Source of the DNA: Oceaniferula marina
GTDB taxonomy: Bacteria; Verrucomicrobiota; Verrucomicrobiia; Verrucomicrobiales; Akkermansiaceae
Direction of reading: 5' to 3'
NCBI RefSeq assembly: GCF_013391475.1
Contig: NZ_JACBAZ010000016.1
Span: 1-45,421, forward strand
DNA length: 45,421 bases
Position numbers and translations under genes: made by a program. Positions 1 through 7,962 of the stretch are shown in pieces (the first letter of the stretch is position 1; every line of letters begins with the position of its first letter). The notes under the pieces were generated by a model, which worked only from the letters and a program-made list of their open reading frames with translations, was not told the DNA's origin and searched no databases.

Positions 1-17
1 CCGGGCCTGTCGCTACG

Positions 18-140
18 CTCCAGCCCCTCCATTCCACCTCTCCAGCTACGGAGAACCAAGCAAAACCAAGCCCAAGGTTAGATCAGCGAATCATCAACAA
101 AACTCACTTTTTACTGGCAACAAAAAGGAGACCACCTCAC
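18..140 (+). repeat. Dispersed leader repeat, unoccupied copy
   Basis: Positions 18-118 align without gaps to the reverse complement of 20457-20497 joined to 20702-20761. My hand count is 86 of 101 identical. Weaker similarity (about 15 of 22) continues to about 140, close to the start codon at 160. The second copy lies at the same kind of place, just upstream of the sulfatase that starts at 20418. It is interrupted by a 201-bp insertion, whereas this copy is not. It may be a shared promoter/leader or the edge of a larger mobile segment; the sequence alone does not decide. Confidence 0.8.
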
Positions 141-159
141 ATTAAGTTTTTTCTCACAA

Positions 160-1005
160 ATGGAGCATGCCATTTTCAAGCTAAAAGCTGCACGAATTAA
201 GGTGGACCACACCAAAATATCCGTCATCGACCCCGAAGTTGCGCTACTTCTAGTTGCTGAATTTTCGCGTTATAGAAAGCACTCCCCTAATTTATCTTTG
301 CTTGGACAGTTTGGGAAAAAAATGAACGATGATGTAGTTAATGTTCTAGCGGGAGTTGGTTACCTCAACAGATTTTATCCTGGATTTGCTACAGCTGAAG
401 GTGGAAAGGTAAGAGCGGGAAGTCGAATATACATTGGGCACAGATCTGGGAAAAAAGTAACTGCCAAAGATGTTCATATACTAGTCAATGAGTTCGAAGA
501 ATTTTACAATATGGATCATTTGTCACGAGTGGCCAACAAGCGTTTGAGAAGCAGTCTTATTGAGCTAATGGATAATGCTGTCAGCCATGCTTATGAAAGA
601 ACCGGACACCAAAGGTGGGTCGAGGGAATTAAGTGGTGGATGATGGGATACAAGGATTTGGAAAGTGGCGAAACTTATTTTGCTCTTATGGATCAAGGCA
701 TCGGAATGCCAGCAACTCTAAAGGGGAGATTTATGGACAAAGGAATTCTGATTCCCCGAAATGAAGAGGAATTGGTGGTGACAGCTTTCCGCCAAAGCAT
801 GTCGAGGACGGGCAAGAAAAACCGAGGTTTAGGGCTCCCTCGCCTCCGAGAGTTTGCTGAAGCTTCTGACAATGGAGAGTTGTTTGTGCAAACGCACCAT
901 GTCAGGTGTTGGTTTAACAGGAGTAGAGGGATTAGATCAGAAAGGTCTGACATACGACTTGCAGGGACGCTTATTGTGTGGAAAGCTACAGTATCACTTA
1001 AATGA
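160..1005 (+). CDS. GHKL-type ATP-binding protein
   Basis: This is a probable Bergerat-fold ATPase of the histidine kinase / anti-sigma factor superfamily. The C-terminal half shows the family motifs in order: N-box ELMDNAVSHA (about residues 135-144), G1 box DQGIGMP (about 178-184) and a glycine-rich lid GKKNRGLGL (about 218-226). There is no visible histidine phosphoacceptor domain, receiver domain or membrane segment. The N-terminal ~120 residues match nothing I recognise. Its stop overlaps the start of the next gene (ATGA), and that gene encodes a STAS-like DUF4325 protein. The pair therefore resembles a kinase/anti-sigma plus STAS partner switch, which is an inference from domain types. 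The gene is clearly AT-richer than the trp and Tex regions, which suggests acquisition by transfer. The ATG at 160 is the first in frame; no strong ribosome binding site is visible near it. Confidence 0.8.
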   Translation: MEHAIFKLKAARIKVDHTKISVIDPEVALLLVAEFSRYRKHSPNLSLLGQFGKKMNDDVVNVLAGVGYLNRFYPGFATAEGGKVRAGSRIYIGHRSGKKVTAKDVHILVNEFEEFYNMDHLSRVANKRLRSSLIELMDNAVSHAYERTGHQRWVEGIKWWMMGYKDLESGETYFALMDQGIGMPATLKGRFMDKGILIPRNEEELVVTAFRQSMSRTGKKNRGLGLPRLREFAEASDNGELFVQTHHVRCWFNRSRGIRSERSDIRLAGTLIVWKATVSLK

Positions 1006-1328
1006 CAAAGAACCCAAAATGCGTTATTAATCTTGTTGAAGATTTTAGCCCTTATCCTGGTGGCAGATACGAGGATAATGGGCCGTTCTCTGGTGAGAAA
1101 TTTAGAACCGATATTTTGGAGCCAGCTATGGCATCCAGTGTAGTCATAACGGTTGATTTAGACGGAGCGGCAGCGATAGCACCTTCTTTCTTGGATGAAT
1201 CTTTTGGTGTTATTATGGAGAGAATAGGCAAGGATAAATTTGATAAAAAATTTATAATTTTGCTAACCGATGACCCTGATGCCATTGATGATTTAAACGA
1301 GATTAGACACCGAAGGTTTAAGAAATGA
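1002..1328 (+). CDS. STAS-like DUF4325 protein
   Basis: This small protein (108 aa) resembles the DUF4325 STAS-like family. The core segment DLDGAAAIAPSFLDESFG (about residues 52-69) has the family pattern of a beta strand with acidic residues, a short loop containing serine, and an FxDExFG-like helix start. DUF4325 proteins are often found beside ATP-binding GHKL proteins, as here, and are thought to act as a phospho- or nucleotide-controlled switch partner. It overlaps both neighbours by four bases (ATGA at 1002-1005 and at 1325-1328), so the three genes are probably translationally coupled. The sequence is strongly AT-rich near 1200-1260. No signal peptide or membrane segment is visible. 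The family call is from memory of the pattern and was not checked with a profile search. Confidence 0.7.
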   Translation: MTKNPKCVINLVEDFSPYPGGRYEDNGPFSGEKFRTDILEPAMASSVVITVDLDGAAAIAPSFLDESFGVIMERIGKDKFDKKFIILLTDDPDAIDDLNEIRHRRFKK

Positions 1329-1858
1329 TTGCCCAAATTGATTTTACTCAAATCACGCTCCCCCAATGGGCTATCGGTATTTCTTTGCTGTCGCTGACTG
1401 TCTCGGGGATTACATTTGTTTTTGGCCGGGATATTCGTGGTCAATATAAAAACAGAAACGCCGTAGATGTAGGAGAATTTTTAATTCGATTGGAGCGCTA
1501 TTGGACTGCTGTTGAGAAGCTGCATGATCATGGATTTAAACACCAAAGTGGTCAGATTGAAACTAATGCAAAAAAATCTAGGGAGGCCTTCGGAAGATAT
1601 AAAAAAGAAGCTGGCCGCTTGAGATTGCAGGTTCAGTCTATGCTACCTGAAGATCAGGCCAATTGTCTGGCTCATGTGCATTCAACCTGGAGTGATGCTC
1701 TCTATACCGATCAGTCTCTTTGTGACCGAAAAGATCAGACAAAAAATCCTGGGGAATTGGAGCTGATGGAGAAAACTCACAATGATCTCGATCTACATGT
1801 AAGAAGAATACGGGTAAAATGCCAGAAGCGTGAAGTCGCAGTGAAGCTTACTGATTGA
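1325..1858 (+). CDS. Single-pass membrane protein, unknown function
   Basis: I do not recognise this 177-aa protein. It has one hydrophobic segment near the N-terminus (about residues 14-36, from AIGISLLSLTVSGITFVFG), followed by a long charged helical region with many Glu, Lys and Arg and no cysteine-rich motif. It is the last gene of a three-gene cassette and overlaps the DUF4325 gene by ATGA. A membrane-anchored helical protein after a GHKL ATPase and a STAS-like protein could be the output or sensor of the module, but that is inference. Base composition is low in GC, like its two partners. The gene ends at TGA 1856-1858, and nothing clearly coding follows for 540 bp. Confidence 0.6.
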   Translation: MIAQIDFTQITLPQWAIGISLLSLTVSGITFVFGRDIRGQYKNRNAVDVGEFLIRLERYWTAVEKLHDHGFKHQSGQIETNAKKSREAFGRYKKEAGRLRLQVQSMLPEDQANCLAHVHSTWSDALYTDQSLCDRKDQTKNPGELELMEKTHNDLDLHVRRIRVKCQKREVAVKLTD

Positions 1859-2402
1859 TTTTGTTAGCAAAATATCTATCTGGAGGTTTCTTTGCTGTGG
1901 TAGGGTTGCCCTGTGAGCAAGGGAGAGCAACAGATGATGTTTTTTTGGGGAGGTCACGGCGGCCAGTGCCGTGCGTACTGTGGTGACGGCGAAGCGTCCT
2001 GTGCTGGAAGGTTGGATGGACGTGCCAGCAATACAAAGTGGTGTTTGCTCTGGTCTGCTGAACGAGTACAAACACCGGAGGAAAAAAAGGTGGGGCACTC
2101 CGAAGAATGAGTTATACCATTTAAACAGTGGGGCTGTCGGACTTACAAGTTTGATTCTTTTATGCTAAGCTCGCTGCGTGCCAGCCAAATTCGTTAATAT
2201 CGATCGCTTGAGTCCCATGCTGCTGCCTTGTGATTTAACAGCAAACGCCCATGGTGGTCTACAGGCATTCTGCGTCTGGGCATGTTCATTTTGCGTCACC
2301 CATGGAGGACACGCCATCGCTGCCGCCGAAACACAAACACACGCTCGATCGGCCCAGTGAACTCAGGGCAAACCAGCTTCCATTCCAGGCTCTCCGGCCC
2401 TC
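1859..2402. other. Intergenic stretch without a recognisable gene
   Basis: Several short open frames exist on both strands, but none has a family signature, a good start context or an extent beyond about 100 codons. One forward frame around 1955-2165 (including VLEGWMDVPAIQSG) and one reverse frame just beyond the sulfatase stop (including LEWKLVCPEFTGP) read somewhat like protein and could be gene remnants. I cannot name either. A TTA followed by TACCATTT at 2112-2122 resembles the end of the mobile element at 45283. No tRNA-like or rRNA-like sequence was seen. Confidence 0.5.
2115..2141 (+). repeat. Possible solitary end of MITE-like element
   Basis: Eleven bases (TTATACCATTT, 2112-2122) are identical to those at 45280-45290, where the partial element at the window end begins. 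TGTCGGA follows at the same spacing in both. My hand comparison gives about 22 of 30 matches. The central hairpin block typical of this element is not found downstream, so this would be only a terminus or a diverged remnant. Chance similarity is possible. Confidence 0.3.
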
Positions 2403-3782
2403 CTAGCGCAGAGGGTTCAACACCTTTACTCCCTCCGTGTCCTTTTGGCTTTCGCACCACTCGAGCAATTGTACTCTCATTGATTTCATCACATGTGCGT
2501 ATTCCGGATGGGAAGCCAAATTATTTAATTCAAATGGATCCTTCCGGTAGTCATAGAGTTCTTCTTGAGGCCGCTTGAGGTAGCGTCGAACCAGCTGTGC
2601 CGCATGTGGATCTTTCTCCGCCTTCTTGAGCCAAGAATCCCAATGGGGTAAATAATGCGGTCCGGACTTACAGCCGGTAATATGAGTCGTGAAGGGCGTT
2701 TCGGGTGAAAGATTGACAATATAACGGAAATGTTCGGTCCTGAGCGTTCGCGCCGGGCATGCGTTGGCAATTCCTGGGCCTCCGTTATCATTTCCAGTGT
2801 GCGTTCCAAACACTCCTTCACGATGGCTGGTCCGCTGACCGCGCAACATCGGCAAAAAACTCTTGCCGTCGATCCCTGCGGGTATCTCTTCACCCGCCGC
2901 ATTCAAACAGGTGGGCAACAAGTCAGCTAAACTCACCATGCCCCCGGCAATCGAGCCCGGATCGATCTCTCCCGGCCAACGGGCAATCAAGGGGACACGG
3001 AGTCCACCATCGTACACACACCATTTCGAAAAGGGCCAATTGGACCCCTGATCCGTCGTGTAAATCAACAGGGTCTCGTCTTTCCAACCTTTTTGATCCA
3101 CCACATTGATGACAGAACCCAGCATTTGGTCCATCAGAGTCACATCACTGTAATACCTCGCCCGATCTTCCCGGGTTTCCGGCGTATCTACAAAATTGGG
3201 CGGCAGTTTGATTTTCGATGGATCATAAATCTCGTTTTTTACCCAGGGCGTGTGCGGTGGATGGGAGCATACCACAAGAAACAAGGGCTGCTTCCGCTTA
3301 TAATTCATCAGAAAGGATGCCGCCGCTGTCTCGTCCTTCCGAATATGCTGATATGGGAAACGCTTTCTCGGATTATGATGAAATTTGCCAAAATGCGCGG
3401 TGTAATAGCCCGCCTTCTTGAAATACTCAGGCATGGTCATGATCCCCGATTGAATCGGAGTGCCAAATTTATGTCCACCATTCCGATGGGGCATCAGGCC
3501 CGTCTGAATAACGCAACGTGACGGACTACACAAGGGAGTGGCCGCATAAGCATGGGTCAACTTCATTCCCTCAGCAGCCAGTTGATTGATACTCGGCGTC
3601 TTGATATACCCATCCCCATAGGCACCGGAATCATTCCACCCATGGTCATCAGAAATGAACAGGATGATGTGCGGACGTTGCTCCGACTGCGCCAAACCCG
3701 ACATGGCACACAAACATACTACCGTCCTTATCAGCCAATTGTTTAACAAATGGAACCCCTTCCGGTTTAAGTTCTTCGACAT
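2403..3782 (-). CDS. Secreted sulfatase (Cys-type, heparan N-sulfatase-like)
   Basis: This is a type I sulfatase of the alkaline phosphatase superfamily, expected to hydrolyse sulfate esters or N-sulfates outside the cytoplasm. From the chosen start it is 459 aa. There is an N-terminal hydrophobic signal (about residues 12-31, WLIRTVVCLCAMSGLAQ), a metal-binding pair in FISDDHGWND (DD at 45-46) and the formylglycine motif CSPSR with Cys85. The C-terminal part carries the usual YDYRKDPFELNNLA segment. A longer frame runs up to 3857, but the ATG at 3782 puts a signal peptide at the N-terminus and leaves room for a promoter. The gene is divergent from a XylR-type regulator at 3884, which suggests that the regulator controls it in response to a sugar. 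The substrate is unknown. The short C-terminal tail lacks the lysine run seen in three other sulfatases of the window. Confidence 0.88.
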   Translation of the reverse strand: MSKNLNRKGFHLLNNWLIRTVVCLCAMSGLAQSEQRPHIILFISDDHGWNDSGAYGDGYIKTPSINQLAAEGMKLTHAYAATPLCSPSRCVIQTGLMPHRNGGHKFGTPIQSGIMTMPEYFKKAGYYTAHFGKFHHNPRKRFPYQHIRKDETAAASFLMNYKRKQPLFLVVCSHPPHTPWVKNEIYDPSKIKLPPNFVDTPETREDRARYYSDVTLMDQMLGSVINVVDQKGWKDETLLIYTTDQGSNWPFSKWCVYDGGLRVPLIARWPGEIDPGSIAGGMVSLADLLPTCLNAAGEEIPAGIDGKSFLPMLRGQRTSHREGVFGTHTGNDNGGPGIANACPARTLRTEHFRYIVNLSPETPFTTHITGCKSGPHYLPHWDSWLKKAEKDPHAAQLVRRYLKRPQEELYDYRKDPFELNNLASHPEYAHVMKSMRVQLLEWCESQKDTEGVKVLNPLR

Positions 3783-3883
3783 ATTATTTAGCCCTATACG
3801 ACGTAAAAAAAACGTTCTTGCATCTGGCCTGCCTCCCATCCAATGATGGCCTACCATCTGTATGATCCCATCATGGTAAGTTC
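3783..3883. promoter_or_regulatory. Divergent promoter region with inverted repeat
   Basis: This 101-bp gap separates the divergent sulfatase and XylR-type regulator genes, so it should hold both promoters. An inverted repeat TACCAT (3852-3857) and ATGGTA (3873-3878) lies just before the regulator start at 3884. Overlapping ATGATGG / CCATCAT blocks extend it. Its size and place fit an operator for the regulator, but no binding site for this family member is known to me, so this is inference. Confidence 0.4.
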
Positions 3884-5044
3884 ATGAACCGATTACCCGA
3901 AGTAAGACTTCTACTAGAAACCTCGTTGGAATACGGGCGCAGCCTGCTGCGCGGGTGCGCCTTATACGCCAGGCACTATGGCCCCTGGTCATTACATGTA
4001 GAACCTGGGCATTTTCGCGAAACCCCCAAACTAACAAATTCATCTACGCCTGGAGGGATCATCGCACGCATTCATTCCGCATCAGATGCCAAAGCCATCC
4101 TGAAGTCAAAAAAGCCAGCCGTCCTTCTCGAACCATCCAACTCTGATCCAGAGCTGACGAGCATCTACGAGAAATTTCACGAAATCAGAACGGATTCCAA
4201 AAACATCGCCGATATGGCTGCGGATCATCTTATCAGCCAAGGCCTGATGCAATTTGCTTTTTACGGTCAAAACAACTGCCCCTGGTCACAGGGGCGGCAG
4301 GAAGTCTTCACATCCTATCTTGAATCACAATCTCTCTCCTGCTCCGTCTTCAATGAAGACCATGACAAAACAAATAATCAGCGACTGAAACAATGGCTAT
4401 TGTCATTGCCTCATCCCACCGGCCTCATGGCTTGTAATGATATTTTGGGGCAGCAAGTCCTCAAAGCCTGTGCCGAAGCCAACCTGTCAGTCCCCGACCA
4501 AATATCTGTCATCGGCGTGGATAATGACGAACTGGTATGCGAGCTCTCCTCCCCCCCTCTGACCAGTATCGTTCTAGACACCAAAAATGCCGGTTACGAG
4601 GCAGCCAAACTCATCGATCAGCTGATGAGCGGCCATCTGCCGGAAAACAAACAAATCATCCCGGTTAAGGCCATCCGGGTAGAAGTTCGCAGATCCAGCG
4701 AGCCGGTGATCCAGGACGACCCACTCGTAGCAACAGCCATACGCTATATCAAAGACCACATCGCCCGCTTGGACGGGGTTCCGAACGTGTGTTCCCATGT
4801 CGGGGTTTCTCGCAGGACATTGGAACGTGCCTTCAATAGAAACCTGGATCACGGCATCTATGAGGAAATCAATCAACACCGCCTGACCCGAGCCAAAAAC
4901 CTATTAGAAAAAACCGATTTGAAAATCCATCAAGTCGCCAAGGCTTCCGGTTTTGCTCACGTTCAACCGATGTCGCGCCTTTTCCACCTGAGAGAAAAAT
5001 GCACGCCCTTGGAATACCGAGAAAAACACAGCTCCCAAAGCTAA
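3884..5044 (+). CDS. XylR-type transcriptional regulator (LacI-like sensor plus AraC HTH)
   Basis: This is a 386-aa one-component regulator. Residues 1 to about 275 form a periplasmic-binding-protein-like sugar sensor of the LacI/GalR type, with the typical GLMACNDILGQQVL and ISVIGVDNDELVCELSSPPL segments. Residues about 285-386 form an AraC-type double helix-turn-helix, with VGVSRRTLERAF and IHQVAKASGFAHVQPMSRLF as the two recognition units. The same layout is found in E. coli XylR and is common in Verrucomicrobiota and Planctomycetota. It lies back to back with a sulfatase gene and probably controls it, and perhaps its own expression, through the inverted repeat upstream. The ligand would be a mono- or oligosaccharide; nothing in the sequence says which. 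No gene follows on the same strand, so it is a single-gene unit. Confidence 0.88.
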   Translation: MNRLPEVRLLLETSLEYGRSLLRGCALYARHYGPWSLHVEPGHFRETPKLTNSSTPGGIIARIHSASDAKAILKSKKPAVLLEPSNSDPELTSIYEKFHEIRTDSKNIADMAADHLISQGLMQFAFYGQNNCPWSQGRQEVFTSYLESQSLSCSVFNEDHDKTNNQRLKQWLLSLPHPTGLMACNDILGQQVLKACAEANLSVPDQISVIGVDNDELVCELSSPPLTSIVLDTKNAGYEAAKLIDQLMSGHLPENKQIIPVKAIRVEVRRSSEPVIQDDPLVATAIRYIKDHIARLDGVPNVCSHVGVSRRTLERAFNRNLDHGIYEEINQHRLTRAKNLLEKTDLKIHQVAKASGFAHVQPMSRLFHLREKCTPLEYREKHSSQS

Positions 5045-5053
5045 CAGATCACA

Positions 5054-5782
5054 TCAAGGGGTCACAGGTTTCGGCTTAACCAGCTCCGGCCGGCGCACAC
5101 AGACAAATGCCTGGTGGCGTCGATACCGGGGAATCTTGGAATCCGTGGTAAGTTTGATAACCCCCATCGAAGGGCTACTGACATCTGTCGGAGTGACTGA
5201 AATCTCGTATTCGCGCCCTTCGGTGATGGTTTTCAAGGTGTAGGGGAATTGTTGATTGCTCCCCTCCAGCTCGAGGATCTTGATCGGCTGATCATGTGGA
5301 ATGGTGATCTTGAAAGTTTTGGCCGTTTTCTCACCGTTCTGCTCCCAGAACAAAGTTTTAGGCTCCACCTTAAACAACTCGGGGATGGTAATCGCCGAGG
5401 TCAGCACCGACGAGGGCGCTTCAGCAGGGTCATCCTTGGTCCAGAGCAATAAGGTTTTTTCCTGGAGCCCCTGGAAATTCTTCAATTCAAAATCAACGGT
5501 GATCTGCCCCTTCTCTCCTGGCTTGTAGGTCATCTTGCCCAGAGGCTTGGTCACCCGGGCACTGATACAGGAGCAAGCAGAGTCGTAACGTGCAATGGTG
5601 ATCGTTCGTTTGGTCTTGTTCTCAAATTCAAAGGGAATCGACACCAGTTTATCTTCCGGCTTCACCGTGACCGCAATCCGGTTCTGAACAAAACTGAAGC
5701 CCCGGTCAGCGAGTGAGACAGAGGAACAAAGACAAAAGGCCAGACAAGCCATCAGGGCGGTAGCGATCGTAGAGGTGCGCAT
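5054..5782 (-). CDS. Secreted DUF1573 protein
   Basis: This 242-aa protein has a signal peptide (residues 1 to about 25, ending SVSLADR) and one or two Ig-like beta-sandwich units of the DUF1573 type. The family hallmark is visible in the first unit: FEFENKTKRTITIARYDSACSCISA, with a CSC motif after the strand, followed by PGEKGQITVDFELKNFQG. DUF1573 proteins are common in Bacteroidota and Verrucomicrobiota envelopes and have no settled function. The frame also has a TTG at 5788, but the ATG at 5782 gives the better signal peptide. It lies about 110 bp downstream of the sigma/anti-sigma operon on the same strand and could be co-transcribed with it. It ends ten bases from the convergent XylR-type regulator. 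Confidence 0.8.
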   Translation of the reverse strand: MRTSTIATALMACLAFCLCSSVSLADRGFSFVQNRIAVTVKPEDKLVSIPFEFENKTKRTITIARYDSACSCISARVTKPLGKMTYKPGEKGQITVDFELKNFQGLQEKTLLLWTKDDPAEAPSSVLTSAITIPELFKVEPKTLFWEQNGEKTAKTFKITIPHDQPIKILELEGSNQQFPYTLKTITEGREYEISVTPTDVSSPSMGVIKLTTDSKIPRYRRHQAFVCVRRPELVKPKPVTP

Positions 5783-5899
5783 AATCAAGGGTCAAAGAGG
5801 TGATGAAGCGGTGCACTCACCATGAAGGAGAAACAAAAAAAAGCAAACCCTGAGTGACTAGGGCAATCAAACTAAACAGTTAGAACCCCGAGATCATAC

Positions 5900-6448
5900 C
5901 TAAAGCGTTTTTTTCAATTCCAACAGTTCCACCGCGATGATCAAGGTGCCTCCGCGCCACTTCGGGCCGAGAATCAGCAAGGGGCGCCCCTTGTGCAACA
6001 CCGGATCACTTTTCATCACCTTGCGTCGGTGCTGCCAGAATTCAAGGTCGAGCCTCAACCCTCCATCCGGTGAGCGTCCACGGGATTCGTAGCTGAGCAA
6101 AATCTCCTCGGAGGGTTTCAACGGAGACAACCAGTTTTCGTAACTCCGAAAAACCGACTGGGTATCCTTGCCGAGCAGGCGATAGTGCTTGAATCGAAGT
6201 TTCTCAACACTCTGCAAGCGTTTGACAACCTCGGCACCCGGCTCGGGGGCCTTTTTTGCCTGCTCTCCCAGACGTGACAACTCGGCATCCGTTCCGATAT
6301 ACAAGGTTGCCATGATCCGTCCGACCCGCTCCTTCCCGCGATCCGCACCCCCGTCTTGAGCAGCAGATTCATCTGCAGCGGCAAGTCCCATACCTGAAAC
6401 CAGAATCAGGCAGCACTGGAGGAACACAGGTATCGTCATCACTTTCAT
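5900..6448 (-). CDS. Secreted protein of sigma/anti-sigma operon, unknown function
   Basis: I recognise no named family. The 182-aa product starts with a signal peptide (about residues 1-25, VMTIPVFLQCCLILVSGMG) and continues as a soluble domain with repeated basic-acidic helices and a C-terminal beta-rich segment (GRPLLILGPKWRGGTLIIAVELLEL). The frame has a TTG at 6457, but the ATG at 6448 is preferred. It follows the anti-sigma gene after nine bases, so the two are almost certainly co-transcribed. Third genes of this kind beside ECF sigma/anti-sigma pairs are often targets or modulators of the pair; that is inference here. The two adjacent cysteines lie within the hydrophobic signal stretch and do not form a good lipobox. 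Confidence 0.65.
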   Translation of the reverse strand: MKVMTIPVFLQCCLILVSGMGLAAADESAAQDGGADRGKERVGRIMATLYIGTDAELSRLGEQAKKAPEPGAEVVKRLQSVEKLRFKHYRLLGKDTQSVFRSYENWLSPLKPSEEILLSYESRGRSPDGGLRLDLEFWQHRRKVMKSDPVLHKGRPLLILGPKWRGGTLIIAVELLELKKTL

Positions 6449-6457
6449 ACGGGTCAA

Positions 6458-7066
6458 TTAAAACGTCCGATTCTCATCCTGATTGTGGATCATCATCGCT
6501 CCGGACGAGGACATCGCCGGACCACCTGCCATTTCAAGATCGTCAGGAATGTCATTCAAGCCTTTGAGCACAATGACGGTGGCGCCTCCATCTTCCGAGT
6601 TGAACATATCCGCACTGACGTCCCCATCCGGGGTGTACACGGTGCTATCCTGAACCACGGCAACGGTCTCCACCCCTCCATCGACTCGCTCGGTTCCCAC
6701 CTGGGTGCCAAGATAAAAACAAACGCCCATGGCGACCAAAGCCATCGGTATGGCCACCGGTGCGGTCAACCAATGCCAAAACCCGCGCAGAGACACACCT
6801 TCGGTATCCTCGATGGCTTGCCGGCTGCTCTGCTGATCGTCTTCGATCGCCTGAAGGATTTTCTGATTAAAAAACTCAGGGTATGGCGGCTCTTCGCTTG
6901 ATGGCACATGACTGCGGATCTCAGCGGAGATGCGTTGTATGGCAGCGCGCTCGGCGAGAAGCTCCGGGTGTTCCCGGGCATACGCTTCAACAGAGCGTAG
7001 ATCCTCGCCTTTCAGCTCCCCATCCATCCACTGGGTGAGGGTGATGTCATCAGGTTTCGTTTTCAT
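6458..7066 (-). CDS. Anti-sigma factor, membrane-anchored
   Basis: This 202-aa protein has the shape of an ECF anti-sigma factor. It has a short cytoplasmic N-terminal domain beginning TLTQWMDGELKGEDLRSVEAY (residues 9-29), typical of anti-sigma domains that lack zinc ligands, then one membrane span (about residues 102-124, LTAPVAIPMALVAMGVCFYLG). An acidic, low-complexity extracytoplasmic tail follows, with VIVLKGLNDIPDD near the end. No HxxxCxxC zinc motif is present. It lies 22 bases after the ECF sigma gene and directly before a secreted protein gene, and it presumably holds that sigma factor inactive until an envelope signal arrives. The start ATG at 7066 is the first suitable one. Confidence 0.8.
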   Translation of the reverse strand: MKTKPDDITLTQWMDGELKGEDLRSVEAYAREHPELLAERAAIQRISAEIRSHVPSSEEPPYPEFFNQKILQAIEDDQQSSRQAIEDTEGVSLRGFWHWLTAPVAIPMALVAMGVCFYLGTQVGTERVDGGVETVAVVQDSTVYTPDGDVSADMFNSEDGGATVIVLKGLNDIPDDLEMAGGPAMSSSGAMMIHNQDENRTF

Positions 7067-7088
7067 ATCAGGAATCAGCTTGGTGGTT

Positions 7089-7913
7089 TTAGGCCTCGGG
7101 AGAGAGAAGTTGTTTTAGTTTTTTACGTGCGTAGTGCAAGCGGCTCATGATCGTTCCCATCGAGCTGCCAGTGGCTTCGGCAATCTCCTTATAATCGAGC
7201 CCCTGGACTTCGCGTAAGAGGATCACCTCGCGGTGGTCCGGTGAAAGGTTGCCAATCGCAGCGTGGATGTGTTGTCGGAGTTCTTCGCGCTGCATCGCTT
7301 CGTCCGGACGCTCTGCCAGACTGGGCGAGGTTGCAGCCCCCGGATCGATCCGACTCGCATCAAGAACCTCGTCATTGAGCTCACCTTCACTTTCGATACG
7401 TCGTTTGCGCAACCAGTCATACACCACATTGTGGCTGATCCGGAACAACCAGGTGGAAAAGCGGGCCCTGGCCTCGAATTTGGGCAAGGCACGCCATGCC
7501 TTGATGAAGGCCTCTTGGGAGAGGTCCCAGGCATCGGCATCATTTTTGACCATATTGCGGATCATGGCATAGATTTTCCCCCGGTGTTTGCTGACGAGTT
7601 GGTCAAATGCCCGCATATCGCCCTGCTGGGCTTTACGGACCAATTCAACGTCCTCACTGGCGCTGGCTTCGTTCGCTTGTTTTTCACTGTTCGGCGTCTC
7701 GGTGTTCAACCTTTTGGCATCCGTCTCGGTGCCACCGGTCGACTTGGAACCCTGATCACCGCCACCCGCACGACCTCCCCCACCAAAATCAGTGGATGCG
7801 GACGACAGAGGGGCGCGCAACGCTCCTTGTAACCCCTTGGACGCCAGATGTCGCAGAATATTCACAAAAAAATCAATCAGTCTGCCGGAACCACCCGGCA
7901 CGAACACGATCAT
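7089..7913 (-). CDS. RNA polymerase ECF sigma factor
   Basis: This is an ECF-type sigma-70 factor. Region 2 is visible as LVRKAQQGDMRAFDQLVSKH followed by DAWDLSQEAFIKAWRALPKF and WLFRISHNVVYDWLRKRR. Region 4 follows as LSPDHREVILLREVQGLDYK and the helix-turn-helix segment IAEATGSSMGTIMSRLHYARKKLK. The core starts near residue 88 of the longest frame. The first ~87 residues are a glycine- and serine-rich extension not found in ordinary ECF factors. Either the true start is an internal GTG/TTG codon or the extension is real; no ribosome binding site decides. An anti-sigma gene and a secreted protein gene follow within one operon. A 13-bp tandem repeat lies 50 bp upstream, in the promoter region. 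Confidence 0.87.
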   Translation of the reverse strand: MIVFVPGGSGRLIDFFVNILRHLASKGLQGALRAPLSSASTDFGGGGRAGGGDQGSKSTGGTETDAKRLNTETPNSEKQANEASASEDVELVRKAQQGDMRAFDQLVSKHRGKIYAMIRNMVKNDADAWDLSQEAFIKAWRALPKFEARARFSTWLFRISHNVVYDWLRKRRIESEGELNDEVLDASRIDPGAATSPSLAERPDEAMQREELRQHIHAAIGNLSPDHREVILLREVQGLDYKEIAEATGSSMGTIMSRLHYARKKLKQLLSPEA

Positions 7914-7962
7914 GTCGAATTGCCCAGCTCATGGCAAGAACGGGTTTACCCCTACAAAAGGG

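Noticed and set aside
1859-2402. tRNA or small RNA gene in the gap after the three-gene cassette
   Set aside because: No cloverleaf-compatible arms or T-loop sequence were found by eye.
2915-2935. Sialidase or other glycoside hydrolase catalytic gene near the first sulfatase
   Set aside because: Only antisense frames of the sulfatase are present there.
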